Shown here: positions 26,212 to 34,495 of the stretch, one piece after another
How positions within the stretch are numbered: position 1 is the stretch's first letter
How the letters are laid out: each line of letters begins with the position of its first letter
Assembly (NCBI RefSeq): GCF_000968535.2
Contig: NC_016112.1
Location: forward strand, 4,402,001 to 4,466,000
DNA from: Methylotuvimicrobium alcaliphilum 20Z
Lineage (GTDB): Bacteria; Pseudomonadota; Gammaproteobacteria; Methylococcales; Methylomonadaceae
DNA: 64,000 nt
Direction of reading: 5' to 3'
The notes under the pieces: model-generated
What the model was told of the DNA's origin: nothing
Databases searched by the model: none
Seen by the model: only the letters and a program-made list of their open reading frames with translations
Position numbers and translations under genes: made by a program

Positions 26212-26706
26212 ATGACTGACACAACCGTACAAGCTATTCCTCATGCCGCGGCGAACGCGGAGGACACGCAAGACGCCCGTAGGGCGGCTGAAGTGTCCTC
26301 CGCGTTCGCCGCGGAACCTTCCCGCATCACCAGCGAAGTGCTTGAAAAGGCCGCCCGCCGGACGTTTACCGCCGAATACAAAGAGCGCATCTTGACCCAG
26401 GCTGATGCGTGTAGCGAACCGGGCTGCATCGGCAAGTTGCTGCGCACAGAGGGATTATATTCCTCACATCTCAGCAAATGGCGCAGCGAACGTGAGCAGG
26501 CCATCCGCGCCGGTCTATCCAAGCCGCGTGGCCGCAAACCTTCGGACAAGAATCCGTTAGCCGCTGAAAATGCTCGTCTGCAAGCCGAAATTCAGCGTTT
26601 GCAGGCATGCCTAACACAGGCGGAGGCTATCATCGATGTCCAAAAAAAACTTTCGCAACTGCTGGGCTTGTGCGAGATTCCAGCCCACACCGGGAGAGCA
26701 TCATGA
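26212..26706 (+). CDS. IS transposase OrfA (helix-turn-helix)
   Basis: 164 aa. After an Ala-rich N-terminal stretch, residues 45-110 form an IS3-type helix-turn-helix (RRTFTAEYKERILTQADAC, GLYSSHLSKWRSE), followed by a leucine-zipper-like helix (AENARLQAEIQRLQACL). It binds IS ends. Residues 12-35 are encoded by a 22-bp perfect inverted repeat, so the protein reads AANAEDTQDARRAAEVSSAFAA there. The stop overlaps the orfB start as ATGA. Confidence 0.9.
   Translation: MTDTTVQAIPHAAANAEDTQDARRAAEVSSAFAAEPSRITSEVLEKAARRTFTAEYKERILTQADACSEPGCIGKLLRTEGLYSSHLSKWRSEREQAIRAGLSKPRGRKPSDKNPLAAENARLQAEIQRLQACLTQAEAIIDVQKKLSQLLGLCEIPAHTGRAS
26246..26314 (+). promoter_or_regulatory. Strong hairpin inside orfA
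   Basis: The arms (26246-26267 and 26293-26314) are perfect 22-bp inverted repeats (CCGCGGCGAACGCGGAGGAC... and its complement) with a 25-nt loop that itself contains GCCC-GTA-GGGC. It lies 34 bp after the orfA start. It could slow ribosomes or block read-through transcription into the transposase. Confidence 0.6.
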
Positions 26707-27716
26707 AGGCCACGCTTGAACTCAGCCGTGAGGTTGGCGTTAAGGCCGCCTGCGAGGCGCTCAACTTCAACCGTGCCTCGTTTTATCGCGCACAACAAGA
26801 TCGCTCTTCGTGGCCGGTCGAACGTCCGCGCCCGCCGCTGGCACTGAGTACGGACGAAGAGCTACACGTCCTGGCGCATCTGCACAGCGAGCGTTTCATG
26901 GATTGCTCGCCTTATCAGGTCTATGCGGCGCTGCTCGACGAGGGCGTTTACCTGTGCTCCATCAGCACCCTCTATCGCATCCTGGTGCGCCACCAGGAAG
27001 TGCGCGAGCGCCGCAACCAGCTTCGTCGTCCCAACTACACCAAGCCCGAGTTACTCGCCACTGCGCCCAACCAAGTATGGTCATGGGATATCACCAAACT
27101 CAAAGGCCCGGCCAAATGGACGTATTTCTACCTCTACGTCATTATCGACATTTTCAGCCGCTGCGTGGTCGGCTGGATGGTAGCGCACCGCGAATCCACC
27201 GAGCTGGCTAAGCGACTGATTGGCGAAAGCTGTACTCGGCAAACTATCCGTGAAGGCCAATTGACTATTCACGCCGACCGCGGCAGCAGTATGACCTCCA
27301 AAGGCGTCGAGCAACTGCTGGCTGACCTGGGCGTGACCAAAACCCATTCACGGCCCCATGTCTCCAACGACAACCCGTATTCCGAGGCGCAGTTCAAGAC
27401 CTTGAAATACCGACCGGGCTTTCCGGCTCAATTCGGCGCTATCGAAGATGCCAGAAGCTTTTGCGGAACGTTCTTCGACTGGTACAACCATGACCACTAT
27501 CACTCCGGCATTGCACTGTTAACCCCGGCCAGCGTTCACAGCGGCCAAGCCGTCGAGATAGTTACGCAGCGCACGCAAGTCCTGCATGCCGCATTCGAGC
27601 GCAATCCGGAACGCTTCAAAAACCGCCAACCCCATGCCCAAGCCGTACCTGAAGCCGCTTGGATTAACCCGCCCCCTTCACGGACGGCAAATGAGGCTCT
27701 CGACCAGGAAAACTAA
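26703..27716 (+). CDS. IS transposase OrfB (rve, DDE)
   Basis: 337 aa from ATG 26703, which overlaps the orfA stop (ATGA), implying coupled translation; the longer frame from 26607 lies inside orfA. The integrase core has D-D-(35)-E: Asp in VWSWDITKL, Asp in HADRGSSMTS and Glu in NPYSEAQFKT, exactly 35 residues apart. Helix-turn-helix blocks (ACEALNFNRASFYRAQ) precede the core. All catalytic residues are present, so the copy is probably functional. Confidence 0.93.
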   Translation: MKATLELSREVGVKAACEALNFNRASFYRAQQDRSSWPVERPRPPLALSTDEELHVLAHLHSERFMDCSPYQVYAALLDEGVYLCSISTLYRILVRHQEVRERRNQLRRPNYTKPELLATAPNQVWSWDITKLKGPAKWTYFYLYVIIDIFSRCVVGWMVAHRESTELAKRLIGESCTRQTIREGQLTIHADRGSSMTSKGVEQLLADLGVTKTHSRPHVSNDNPYSEAQFKTLKYRPGFPAQFGAIEDARSFCGTFFDWYNHDHYHSGIALLTPASVHSGQAVEIVTQRTQVLHAAFERNPERFKNRQPHAQAVPEAAWINPPPSRTANEALDQEN

Positions 27717-27817
27717 ACTCACAATCTACACTAATTTTTTATTATGGGTGTCTCAAAATCATTGACATATACCGGGAATCGAGATTTTCGTAAGCAATTA
27801 AAGCTATACTTCCCTAC

Positions 27818-28051
27818 TAAGGATTTGGTCGTAAATAACTTCCCTATTTTAGGGAGGGTTCGGTTGCTCGATTGGCAGGTGTCGGCGGCAGGGCAGATTT
27901 TTGCTCCTGCAAAATCTGCATTCATGCCATCCTTGGCAATCAGTCGCCGCCATCAAGCCTACAAGGAAGTATTCACGGCGTCCTACCAAGCGAGTTACCG
28001 AACCCTCAACAAAGCTCATAATTCCAGGGCGTTATTTATCACGAAATCCTA
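27818..28051 (+). repeat. Family C repeat upstream of icd
   Basis: A complete and readable C copy. It starts TAAGGATTTGGTCGTAAATA, ends ATTTATCACGAAATCCTA, and the core stem is GGTTCGGTTGCTCG / CGAGTTACCGAACC. The icd ribosome site (AAGGAG) begins 12 bp after it, so any icd promoter must lie in or before the repeat. Confidence 0.8.
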
Positions 28052-28076
28052 AACCCAAAATCTAAAGGAGCGCGGC

Positions 28077-29306
28077 ATGACCAAAATCCCCGTTAAATCG
28101 CCTGTTGTCGAACTGGATGGCGACGAAATGACCCGAATCATTTGGCATTTTATCAAGCAAGAATTGATTCTGCCCTACCTGGACCTGACGATCGATTATT
28201 ACGATTTGAGTATTCCACAACGCGATGCGACCGACGATCAAATTACAATCGATGCCGCTCATGCCATTAAAAAGCATGGCGTAGGTATTAAATGCGCAAC
28301 GATTACGCCGGACGAAGGGCGTGTCGAAGAATTCAATCTGAAGAAAATGTATAAATCGCCGAACGGGACGATACGGAATATTCTCGACGGCACAGTGTTC
28401 CGAGAGCCGATCATTTGCCGAAACGTACCCCGGTTGGTCCCGAATTGGACGCAACCGATCTGCATCGGCCGTCACGCCTTCGGAGATCAATACCGAGCGA
28501 CCGATTTTTTAACGAAAGGCAAAGGTACGCTGCGTATAAGCTTTACCCCGGATGACGGCGGCGAAGTTCAGGATTTCGAAGTCTATCATTTCGAAGGCGA
28601 CGGCGTGGCCTTGGCGATGTACAACACCGACGAGTCGATCGCGGGATTCGCGCGCAGTTGCTTCAATGTCGCATTGGATCGCGGCTGGCCGCTGTACTTG
28701 TCGACCAAGAACACGATTCTGAAAAAATACGACGGGCGCTTCAAGGACATTTTCGAAGCGGTCTATCAGGCCGAATACAAGAATCGTTTCGCCGAGCAAG
28801 GCATAACTTACGAACATAAATTGATCGACGATATGGTCGCATCGGCATTGAAATGGAACGGCGCATTCGTCTGGGCCTGCAAGAATTACGACGGCGACGT
28901 GCAATCCGATACGGTCGCGCAAGGTTTCGGTTCGTTGGGACTAATGACTTCGACCCTAGTGACGCCGGACGGTCAAACCATGGAGGCCGAAGCCGCTCAC
29001 GGCACCGTCACGCGGCATTACCGTATGCACCAACAAGGCAAGAAGACCTCGACCAATCCAATCGCATCGATTTTCGCCTGGACGCGGGGCCTTGCGTTTC
29101 GCGGCAAGCTGGACGGCAATCAGGCCTTGATCGATTTTTGCGACACGCTTGAGAAAGTTTGCGTCGAAACCGTCGAAGCAGGGCAAATGACCAAAGACCT
29201 GGCCTTGTGTATTCACGGAGACGACCTGAACGACTCGCATTATTTAACTACCGAAGACTTTTTAAACGTGTTGCGAACGAATCTGGAGCAGCGCCTGACA
29301 ACATGA
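28077..29306 (+). CDS. icd: NADP-dependent isocitrate dehydrogenase (dimeric, eukaryotic-like type)
   Basis: 409 aa. Oxidative decarboxylation of isocitrate to 2-oxoglutarate in the TCA cycle. This is the type II, eukaryote-like NADP enzyme: [60 protein letters not shown] and [15 protein letters not shown] are family signatures. Good ribosome site AAGGAG 7 bp before ATG. It ends ATGA, overlapping the adaptor gene by 4 bp, an unexpected partner for a TCA gene. A C repeat occupies the sequence directly upstream. Confidence 0.95.
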   Translation: MTKIPVKSPVVELDGDEMTRIIWHFIKQELILPYLDLTIDYYDLSIPQRDATDDQITIDAAHAIKKHGVGIKCATITPDEGRVEEFNLKKMYKSPNGTIRNILDGTVFREPIICRNVPRLVPNWTQPICIGRHAFGDQYRATDFLTKGKGTLRISFTPDDGGEVQDFEVYHFEGDGVALAMYNTDESIAGFARSCFNVALDRGWPLYLSTKNTILKKYDGRFKDIFEAVYQAEYKNRFAEQGITYEHKLIDDMVASALKWNGAFVWACKNYDGDVQSDTVAQGFGSLGLMTSTLVTPDGQTMEAEAAHGTVTRHYRMHQQGKKTSTNPIASIFAWTRGLAFRGKLDGNQALIDFCDTLEKVCVETVEAGQMTKDLALCIHGDDLNDSHYLTTEDFLNVLRTNLEQRLTT

Positions 29307-30436
29307 GTCGATCGGCACTCATTAGCCTTGCGGTGATGGGCGTTATCGTCGGCGCTTATTATTACGCGAAACGGCCCAAGCCGGTCGAAGTCGAGGTTTA
29401 TGTTTTGACCGACGGAGAGGTCAAGGCGACCGTGTCGAATACCCGCGTCGGCACCGTCAAGGCTTGCCGTAGATCCTATTTGGCTCCGGCTACCGGCGGC
29501 CAGGTGGCGGCATTGCATGTCGCGGAAGGCGATGGCGTCAAAAGAAATCAATTGTTGCTCGAAATCTGGAACGAAGATTTGAAGGCGCAAGTCGAGCTTC
29601 AATCGGCACAAATCAAAGTCAATCGAGCCAATGCCGAACAAATTTGCGAGCTCGCCGCAGGCGCCGGACGAGAGGCCGACCGACTGGTTAAATTGCAAAA
29701 AAGCAAACAATTCGTTTCGGTCGATATGGTTGACAAGGCCGTGACTCAGGCCAAGGCGCAACAAGCCAGTTGTCGGTCTGCCCGCATTAACGTTGAGGTC
29801 GGTATTGCGAATTTGAATGTTGCCAAGGCCGCCGTCGAACGCACGATGATACGCGCGCCGTTCGACGGTGTCGTCGCCGAAGTCAACGCCGAAGTGGGCG
29901 AATTCGTCACGCCGTCGCCGCCCGGCATTCTCACATTGCCGCCGATCGATTTGCTGGATCTCAGTTGTTTGTTTGTCTCGGCGCCGATCGATGAAGTCGA
30001 TGCCGCACAGATCAGAACCGGGATGCAAGCTTGCGTGTCGCTCGATGCGTTTAGCGGAGAGCGTTGTTCCGGCAAAGTATCGCGCATCGCACCTTATGTC
30101 TTGGAAAAGGAAAAACAGGCGCGCACCGTCGAAATCGAAGTCATGTTAACGGACCCGAAGGACCTTGAAGGTTTGATGCCCGGTTACAGCGCCGATGTCG
30201 AAGTATTGTTGGCGCGCAAGGACAGCGCCTTGAGACTGCCTGCCGAAGCGATTCTAGGTACCGAGCGGGTTCTGTTGATCGGAGCCGACGGCGTTCTTGA
30301 AGAGCGCCGCTTCGAACCGGGCTTGGCGAATTGGAATTTTACCGAAGTCGTGTCGGGGCTCGACAAGGGCGATCGGGTCGTGTTCTCGGTAGGCCAGGAA
30401 GGTATCGAGGCAGGCGTTGCGGTGCGCGAAAAGTAA
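29303..30436 (+). CDS. HlyD/MacA-type periplasmic adaptor subunit
   Basis: 377 aa from ATG 29303 ([20 protein letters not shown]), overlapping the icd stop as ATGA; the frame extending upstream lies inside icd. One N-terminal membrane anchor, a lipoyl-like half ([24 protein letters not shown]), a helical hairpin (about 95-150), the second lipoyl half ([20 protein letters not shown]) and a beta-barrel. Such proteins couple an inner-membrane ABC pump to an outer-membrane channel. The stop overlaps the ATPase start (TAATG). The matching permease gene is missing. Confidence 0.85.
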   Translation: MSRSALISLAVMGVIVGAYYYAKRPKPVEVEVYVLTDGEVKATVSNTRVGTVKACRRSYLAPATGGQVAALHVAEGDGVKRNQLLLEIWNEDLKAQVELQSAQIKVNRANAEQICELAAGAGREADRLVKLQKSKQFVSVDMVDKAVTQAKAQQASCRSARINVEVGIANLNVAKAAVERTMIRAPFDGVVAEVNAEVGEFVTPSPPGILTLPPIDLLDLSCLFVSAPIDEVDAAQIRTGMQACVSLDAFSGERCSGKVSRIAPYVLEKEKQARTVEIEVMLTDPKDLEGLMPGYSADVEVLLARKDSALRLPAEAILGTERVLLIGADGVLEERRFEPGLANWNFTEVVSGLDKGDRVVFSVGQEGIEAGVAVREK

Positions 30437-31104
30437 TGATTCGCCTGGAAGACATTCACCGGTATTTTCAAGTCGGGGAACAGTCGGTGCATGCCCTCGA
30501 CGATATCGACCTGACCATTGCGCACGGCGAATATCTATCGGTGATGGGGCCGTCGGGTTCCGGAAAGTCGACTTTATTGAATGTGATCGCGCTGCTGGAT
30601 CAGCCTAGTTCCGGGCACTATTTTTTAAATGACAGGGATATTACACAGTACAGTGATGACGAATTGGCCAAGGTGCGCCGCGAAAATATCGGCTTCGTGT
30701 TCCAATTTTTTCATTTGATCCCTCGCCTGACCGCCGCCGAAAATGTCGAAATGCCGATGATGCTGGCCGGAATCGACCGCAAGGAACGGCAACAGCGAAT
30801 CGAAACAGCCTTGAAGCAAGTCGGTTTATCCGATCGAGCCGGCCATAGGCCCGATCAATTATCCGGCGGCCAGTTGCAGCGCGTCGCGATCGCCCGAGCG
30901 ATGATCATGAATCCCGGTATTCTGCTAGCCGACGAGCCGACCGGCAATCTCGACAGCAAATCGGGCGCCGAAATCATCGATCTATTGGAGCGTCTTAACG
31001 AGCAAGGCGTGACCTTGGTGGTGATCACGCACGACCCGGCGATCGGCGAGCGGGCCAAACGCAAGATTCGTATCGTGGACGGCAAAATCGAAGCTGAAAC
31101 ATGA
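30436..31104 (+). CDS. MacB/LolD-type ABC transporter ATPase
   Basis: 222 aa from ATG 30436, sharing one base with the adaptor stop (TAATG). Walker A GPSGSGKST, signature LSGGQLQRVAIARAM, Walker B ILLADEPTGNLD and VVITHDP are intact. MacB/LolD subfamily, which normally works with an FtsX-fold permease. Right after it ATGAACCGTGACTTTATC could start a coupled next gene, but the frame runs into the 3' end of rlmJ within about 20 bp. The permease therefore seems deleted, leaving an incomplete exporter. Confidence 0.85.
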   Translation: MIRLEDIHRYFQVGEQSVHALDDIDLTIAHGEYLSVMGPSGSGKSTLLNVIALLDQPSSGHYFLNDRDITQYSDDELAKVRRENIGFVFQFFHLIPRLTAAENVEMPMMLAGIDRKERQQRIETALKQVGLSDRAGHRPDQLSGGQLQRVAIARAMIMNPGILLADEPTGNLDSKSGAEIIDLLERLNEQGVTLVVITHDPAIGERAKRKIRIVDGKIEAET

Positions 31105-31126
31105 ACCGTGACTTTATCGGGTCATA

Positions 31127-31966
31127 TCATTCCGGAACCAGCCAATCGACAGACCAAGTCCCCATACCATCCGTAAGCCTATCGTTCAGCCAAGGCATTA
31201 ATTCCCGGGCCTGGCTTTCCAATTGCCAAGGCGGATTGATGAACAACAAGCCCGATCCGGTCATACCCAATTCTTCGCTGTCCGGAAGAATACAGTGTTC
31301 GATTCGCAATTGTTTTTTGATACCGGTCTCGACGAGTGCGGCCATTAGATTATCGACTGTTTCTCGGCGAATCACGGGATACCAAAGACAATACACACCG
31401 ATGGCGAAACGCCGGTACGCTTTTGCGAGCGTGTCAACCACACTACTGTAATCCTCCTTCACTTCATAACTCGGGTCGATAAAAATCAATCCTCTTTTTT
31501 GTGGAGGCGGCAGTTTTTTTAATAGATTTTTTAAGCCGTCCTCTTGGGCAACGCTGATTTGCCGGCCGTTACGGTAGCGTTCTTGCAAGATCGCAAAATC
31601 GCTACCGTGCAGTTCGCTAAGTTGCATTCTGTCCTGAGAGCGCATCAACGCACGGACAAATTCCGGCGACCCGGGATAATGGCTTAGTTTACTATTGGTG
31701 TTTAACGAGCGAATTCCAGCGAAATAACTATCGAGCAAAGGGTGAAAGGTTTGGCTGGGATATAGGCGACCGATGCCTTGCCGGTATTCGCCGGTTTTTT
31801 CGGCAAAGGGCGACTGCAAAGAATAGGCCCCGGCGCCGGCATGTGTGTCGATATAAACGAAGGGTTTGTCTTTTTTCTTGAGTTCGATGATCGTCAAACA
31901 AAGCAGGCTGTGTTTGAGTACATCCGCGAAATTGCCGGCATGAAATCCGTGACGGTAGCTGAGCAT
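31127..31966 (-). CDS. rlmJ: 23S rRNA (adenine(2030)-N6)-methyltransferase
   Basis: 279 aa. RlmJ/YhiR family: the N-terminus LSYRHGFHAGNFADVLKH is diagnostic, with the SAM site YIDTHAGAGAYSL and catalytic motif IV FIDPSYEVKEDY (DPPY-type, here DPSY). It methylates A2030 of 23S rRNA. It converges on the ABC ATPase gene with only 22 bp between the stops, where a permease gene would have been expected. Single gene, no operon partner visible. Confidence 0.93.
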   Translation of the reverse strand: MLSYRHGFHAGNFADVLKHSLLCLTIIELKKKDKPFVYIDTHAGAGAYSLQSPFAEKTGEYRQGIGRLYPSQTFHPLLDSYFAGIRSLNTNSKLSHYPGSPEFVRALMRSQDRMQLSELHGSDFAILQERYRNGRQISVAQEDGLKNLLKKLPPPQKRGLIFIDPSYEVKEDYSSVVDTLAKAYRRFAIGVYCLWYPVIRRETVDNLMAALVETGIKKQLRIEHCILPDSEELGMTGSGLLFINPPWQLESQARELMPWLNDRLTDGMGTWSVDWLVPE

Positions 31967-32181
31967 GATTTTGGCTTCGCACTAGAAATTTTAATAAGGC
32001 GGGAATGCATGCCGATATTGCCTCGGCAGCCACGGTATGGGTTCCCACGGAGGGCCGTGGGAACCAGAAAAATAGATTCGGCGCCATCCCTGGCAGCCGG
32101 ATTCCGGCGATCCCTACCGGACTGTCGCGTCCCCTGTTGACTGCGACGTCAATGAGCCGGACAGAGTGCTGTTTTAGACCG

Positions 32182-32934
32182 CTATAAAGCGTCCGACACT
32201 TGGCGGTGATAATAAGGCCATGTTTTGACATGCAAATGCTTGCGGATTGGCGTTTTGATAACCGATACGCATAATGCAATCGAAAACAGACACCAAACAG
32301 CGGCATATTCGTTCGGGTCGGTCGTGGTCAGATCGGAAACGAACGGACCGATTAAATAATGGAATCCGACAAAACGCCAAGATCCGTAAAGTAGCGGCAG
32401 ATAGAAAGACACCAAAATATAAGTAAAAGCATGCAACCCCCAATCGAAACCGAATAACCAGCTTTGCGGTTCGGACATCAGGCCGTTCAATGGCATTTGC
32501 CAAGCGATATGCCAATCGCCGGATACCGAACAGGTCGCCGGTCCGCAAAAACCTTCGACACCGATTTGGCATGATCCTGCCCAATCGAAAGGAAACATTT
32601 TAACCAACATTGCCAACGATCCCATCGCGCAAATCGTATAAACAGTCGTACGAATTTTTAATTTGACGCTTTCCGGAATGAAATACATTGCGACCATATT
32701 GACGAAAAATGGCTGAAAAGCGATGTGAACATAACCGAAAAGCGTCAATATCTGATTATTCGGATTGTCGCATAGATTGATGTAAACGTAGGTTGCCGCT
32801 TGCAGGAGTTCCATCAGTGCAAAATACACCAAGGGAATCCACAATTCGTTCGATTCGCCTTTCCTGGCGACATAAACCGCCGTCGACAGCCCTGCAGCCG
32901 CCAAAACGGTCGATGCTTCTCCACTCCAACACAT
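32182..32934 (-). CDS. Multi-pass membrane protein (DUF5765-like)
   Basis: 250 aa from ATG 32934 (MCWSGEASTVLAAAG); an in-frame ATG at 32949 adds five residues. About six to seven hydrophobic helices, with WIPLVYFALMELLQAATY, FFVNMVAMYF and YILVSFYLPLLYGSWRFVGFH among them, and conserved Cys/Trp residues in a loop (GSCQIGVEGFCGPATCSVSGDWHIAW). This resembles the uncharacterised DUF5765 family as I remember it. Function unknown. Upstream 32968-32995 has a short CCCG-n7-CGGG stem with a T-run. Confidence 0.6.
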   Translation of the reverse strand: MCWSGEASTVLAAAGLSTAVYVARKGESNELWIPLVYFALMELLQAATYVYINLCDNPNNQILTLFGYVHIAFQPFFVNMVAMYFIPESVKLKIRTTVYTICAMGSLAMLVKMFPFDWAGSCQIGVEGFCGPATCSVSGDWHIAWQMPLNGLMSEPQSWLFGFDWGLHAFTYILVSFYLPLLYGSWRFVGFHYLIGPFVSDLTTTDPNEYAAVWCLFSIALCVSVIKTPIRKHLHVKTWPYYHRQVSDAL

Positions 32935-32949
32935 AATTCCTATCCTCAT

Positions 32950-33296
32950 TTGTTATAGTTATAGAGATCCCGGTTTTAGCGGGCCTTTTTAGTACTATTT
33001 TATAATTTTATTGTTTCGACTGAATTCGGGTAATTTATTAGAAGCCGAAACCGTGCGCGTGATTATATTACAAAGCTTCCGGTTTATTGATTTCATTCGT
33101 AAAAAATTTAGTCTCGATTAAATCCGGGCACGAGACTGCAAAAGGCAAGAAATACGTCTAAACTTTAGAAAAATATTGAGTCAGTGGTGAACGGTTAGCC
33201 GTTAGCAGGGAGTAGACTTTATTTGACTATGGATACAATTGCTTTCTAAATACCGCTAACCGCTAACTGCAACGGAAACGCATCAATCAACCGCTT
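32950..33296. other. AT-rich intergenic region
   Basis: About 350 bp between divergent genes, with presumed promoters of both. A CCCG-n7-CGGG hairpin followed by CCTTTTT lies at about 32972-32994 (plus orientation). The imperfect inverted repeat GGTTAGC(CG)TTAGC ... GCTAACCGCTAAC spans about 33190-33275. No gene is seen. Confidence 0.4.
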
Positions 33297-34100
33297 ATGA
33301 CATCTTTAAAAATAGAAGACTTATCGATTTTACTGGTCGAACCATCCTCAACGCAGCTTAAAGTCATTATCAAACATCTTAAGGAAGAAGGGATTGCCAG
33401 TATTGAAGGGGCGGATTCGGGTAATTCGGCTTTGATGATATTGTCCGATTATAAGCCCGATTTAATCATTAGTAGTATGTATTTGCCGGACATGACGGCT
33501 GCCGAAATGATTGTCAAAATCAAAGCCAATGAAGAACTAAACGACGTCCCGTTTATGTTGATATCCAGCGAGACTCGGTTTTCGGCATTAGACCCGATCC
33601 GGCAGGCCGGCGTCGTGGCGATCTTGCCCAAGCCCTTCGATCATGACAATTTGCGAAGAGCCCTGCGCTCAACGATCGAATTCATCGAACCGGAAGAACT
33701 CGAGTTGGATAATTATGCGATCGAAGCCTTGCGCGTCTTGGTGGTCGACGACAGTTCGATGGCGCGTAAGCATATCGTTCGGGTATTGAATAACATGGGC
33801 ATCACTCAGATTACCACGGCCAATGACGGTAAGGCGGCGGCCGAGCTATTTCAAGCGACCGGCGAAGCCTTCGATTTAATCGTGACCGATTACAACATGC
33901 CGGAAATGGACGGACGAGAGCTGATTAGCCACATCCGCAACGACCGGCAAAATACCTTCATACCGATTCTCATGGTGACCAGCGAATCGAACGAAACCCG
34001 CTTGGATCAAGTTCAGCAAGCCGGCGTATCGGCGATTTGCGACAAACCCTTCGAGCCGCAAAACGTTAAAGAAATCTTATTCCGGGTGCTGAACGGCTAA
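33297..34100 (+). CDS. Tandem receiver-domain response regulator
   Basis: 267 aa with two CheY-like receiver domains and no output domain. Domain 1 (about 8-125) has LLVEPSS at the acidic pocket and ISSMYLPDM where the phosphoacceptor Asp should be, so it carries Ser there and probably cannot be phosphorylated. Domain 2 (about 143-265) is complete: VVDDSS, IVTDYNMPEMDG (Asp) and CDKPFEP (Lys). Likely a phosphotransfer or adaptor protein. Single gene; no histidine kinase is directly adjacent, the baeS homologue being 380 bp downstream beyond two repeats. No ribosome site is clear. Confidence 0.85.
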   Translation: MTSLKIEDLSILLVEPSSTQLKVIIKHLKEEGIASIEGADSGNSALMILSDYKPDLIISSMYLPDMTAAEMIVKIKANEELNDVPFMLISSETRFSALDPIRQAGVVAILPKPFDHDNLRRALRSTIEFIEPEELELDNYAIEALRVLVVDDSSMARKHIVRVLNNMGITQITTANDGKAAAELFQATGEAFDLIVTDYNMPEMDGRELISHIRNDRQNTFIPILMVTSESNETRLDQVQQAGVSAICDKPFEPQNVKEILFRVLNG

Positions 34101-34174
34101 CACTTCTTAATTTTTGCACAATTACCGGCGACAATGAGCTATCGCTTAATGGGTAAAGCTTGTGCGCCAGTCTA

Positions 34175-34332
34175 TACCCATCGCAGATCAAAATTCGGCA
34201 CCAGGGTGTCCGTCAAAGGACGCCGTGAATACATCCCTGTAGGCTCTATGCCACAGCTCCATGCTGGCAAAGCCTTTGCCGCACACCCTGGCGCCTCCTC
34301 AGGCACTGCCGAAATTTGAAGTGCGAAAGGTA
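34175..34332 (+). repeat. Family A MITE (158 bp)
   Basis: Same termini and core as the 156-bp copies, with two extra bases. TA flanks both ends, and the right TA is directly followed by the TA that begins the family B element, so A and B lie back to back (GGTA-TA-TA-TACTTCG). Confidence 0.88.
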
Positions 34333-34336
34333 TATA

Positions 34337-34495
34337 TACTTCGCGCGGCCACATTTGCTGTTTTCTAACGCGCTCTTTTGTTCGATAGCTGCGTTACGAA
34401 AACAGTTACATAGCTTGCTATGCGCCTGTTTTCGCGCCTTGCTCTCGAACAAAATAGCATTGCCATAAAAGCCGCAAACATGAACGCACGAAGTA
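34337..34495 (+). repeat. Family B MITE containing the baeS start codon
   Basis: 159 bp, from TACTTCGCGCGGCCAC to CGCACGAAGTA, TA on each side. Inside is the inverted pair CGCGCTCTTTTGTTCG / CGAACAAAATAGC and GCGAAAACAG-type arms around TAGCTTGCTATG. Copies at 48441-48645 and 61968-62120 define the family. The right end carries ATG AAC GCA CGA AGT, the start of baeS. Confidence 0.85.

Larger units (their letters stand above)
26143..27773 (+). mobile_element. IS3-family-like insertion sequence, copy 1 (1631 bp)
   Basis: Boundaries come from comparing both copies and their flanks: identical sequence runs from CCCTCTGTGTCAAT to ATTGACATATACC. It is flanked by the 4-bp direct repeat GGGA (26139-26142, 27774-27777). 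The ends share an imperfect inverted repeat with TGTCAAT and TGAGACACC blocks. It encodes overlapping orfA and orfB. The second copy (38617-40247) is inverted and seems to differ only at one synonymous base in orfA near 26321. Confidence 0.93.

Noticed and set aside
29159-29302. Longer adaptor protein starting inside icd
   Set aside because: The upstream part is an out-of-frame reading of icd; ATG 29303 overlaps the icd stop as ATGA and begins the membrane anchor.
31101-31451. Gene following the ABC ATPase on the plus strand
   Set aside because: Only the first few codons could be a remnant of a permease; the rest is antisense to rlmJ.
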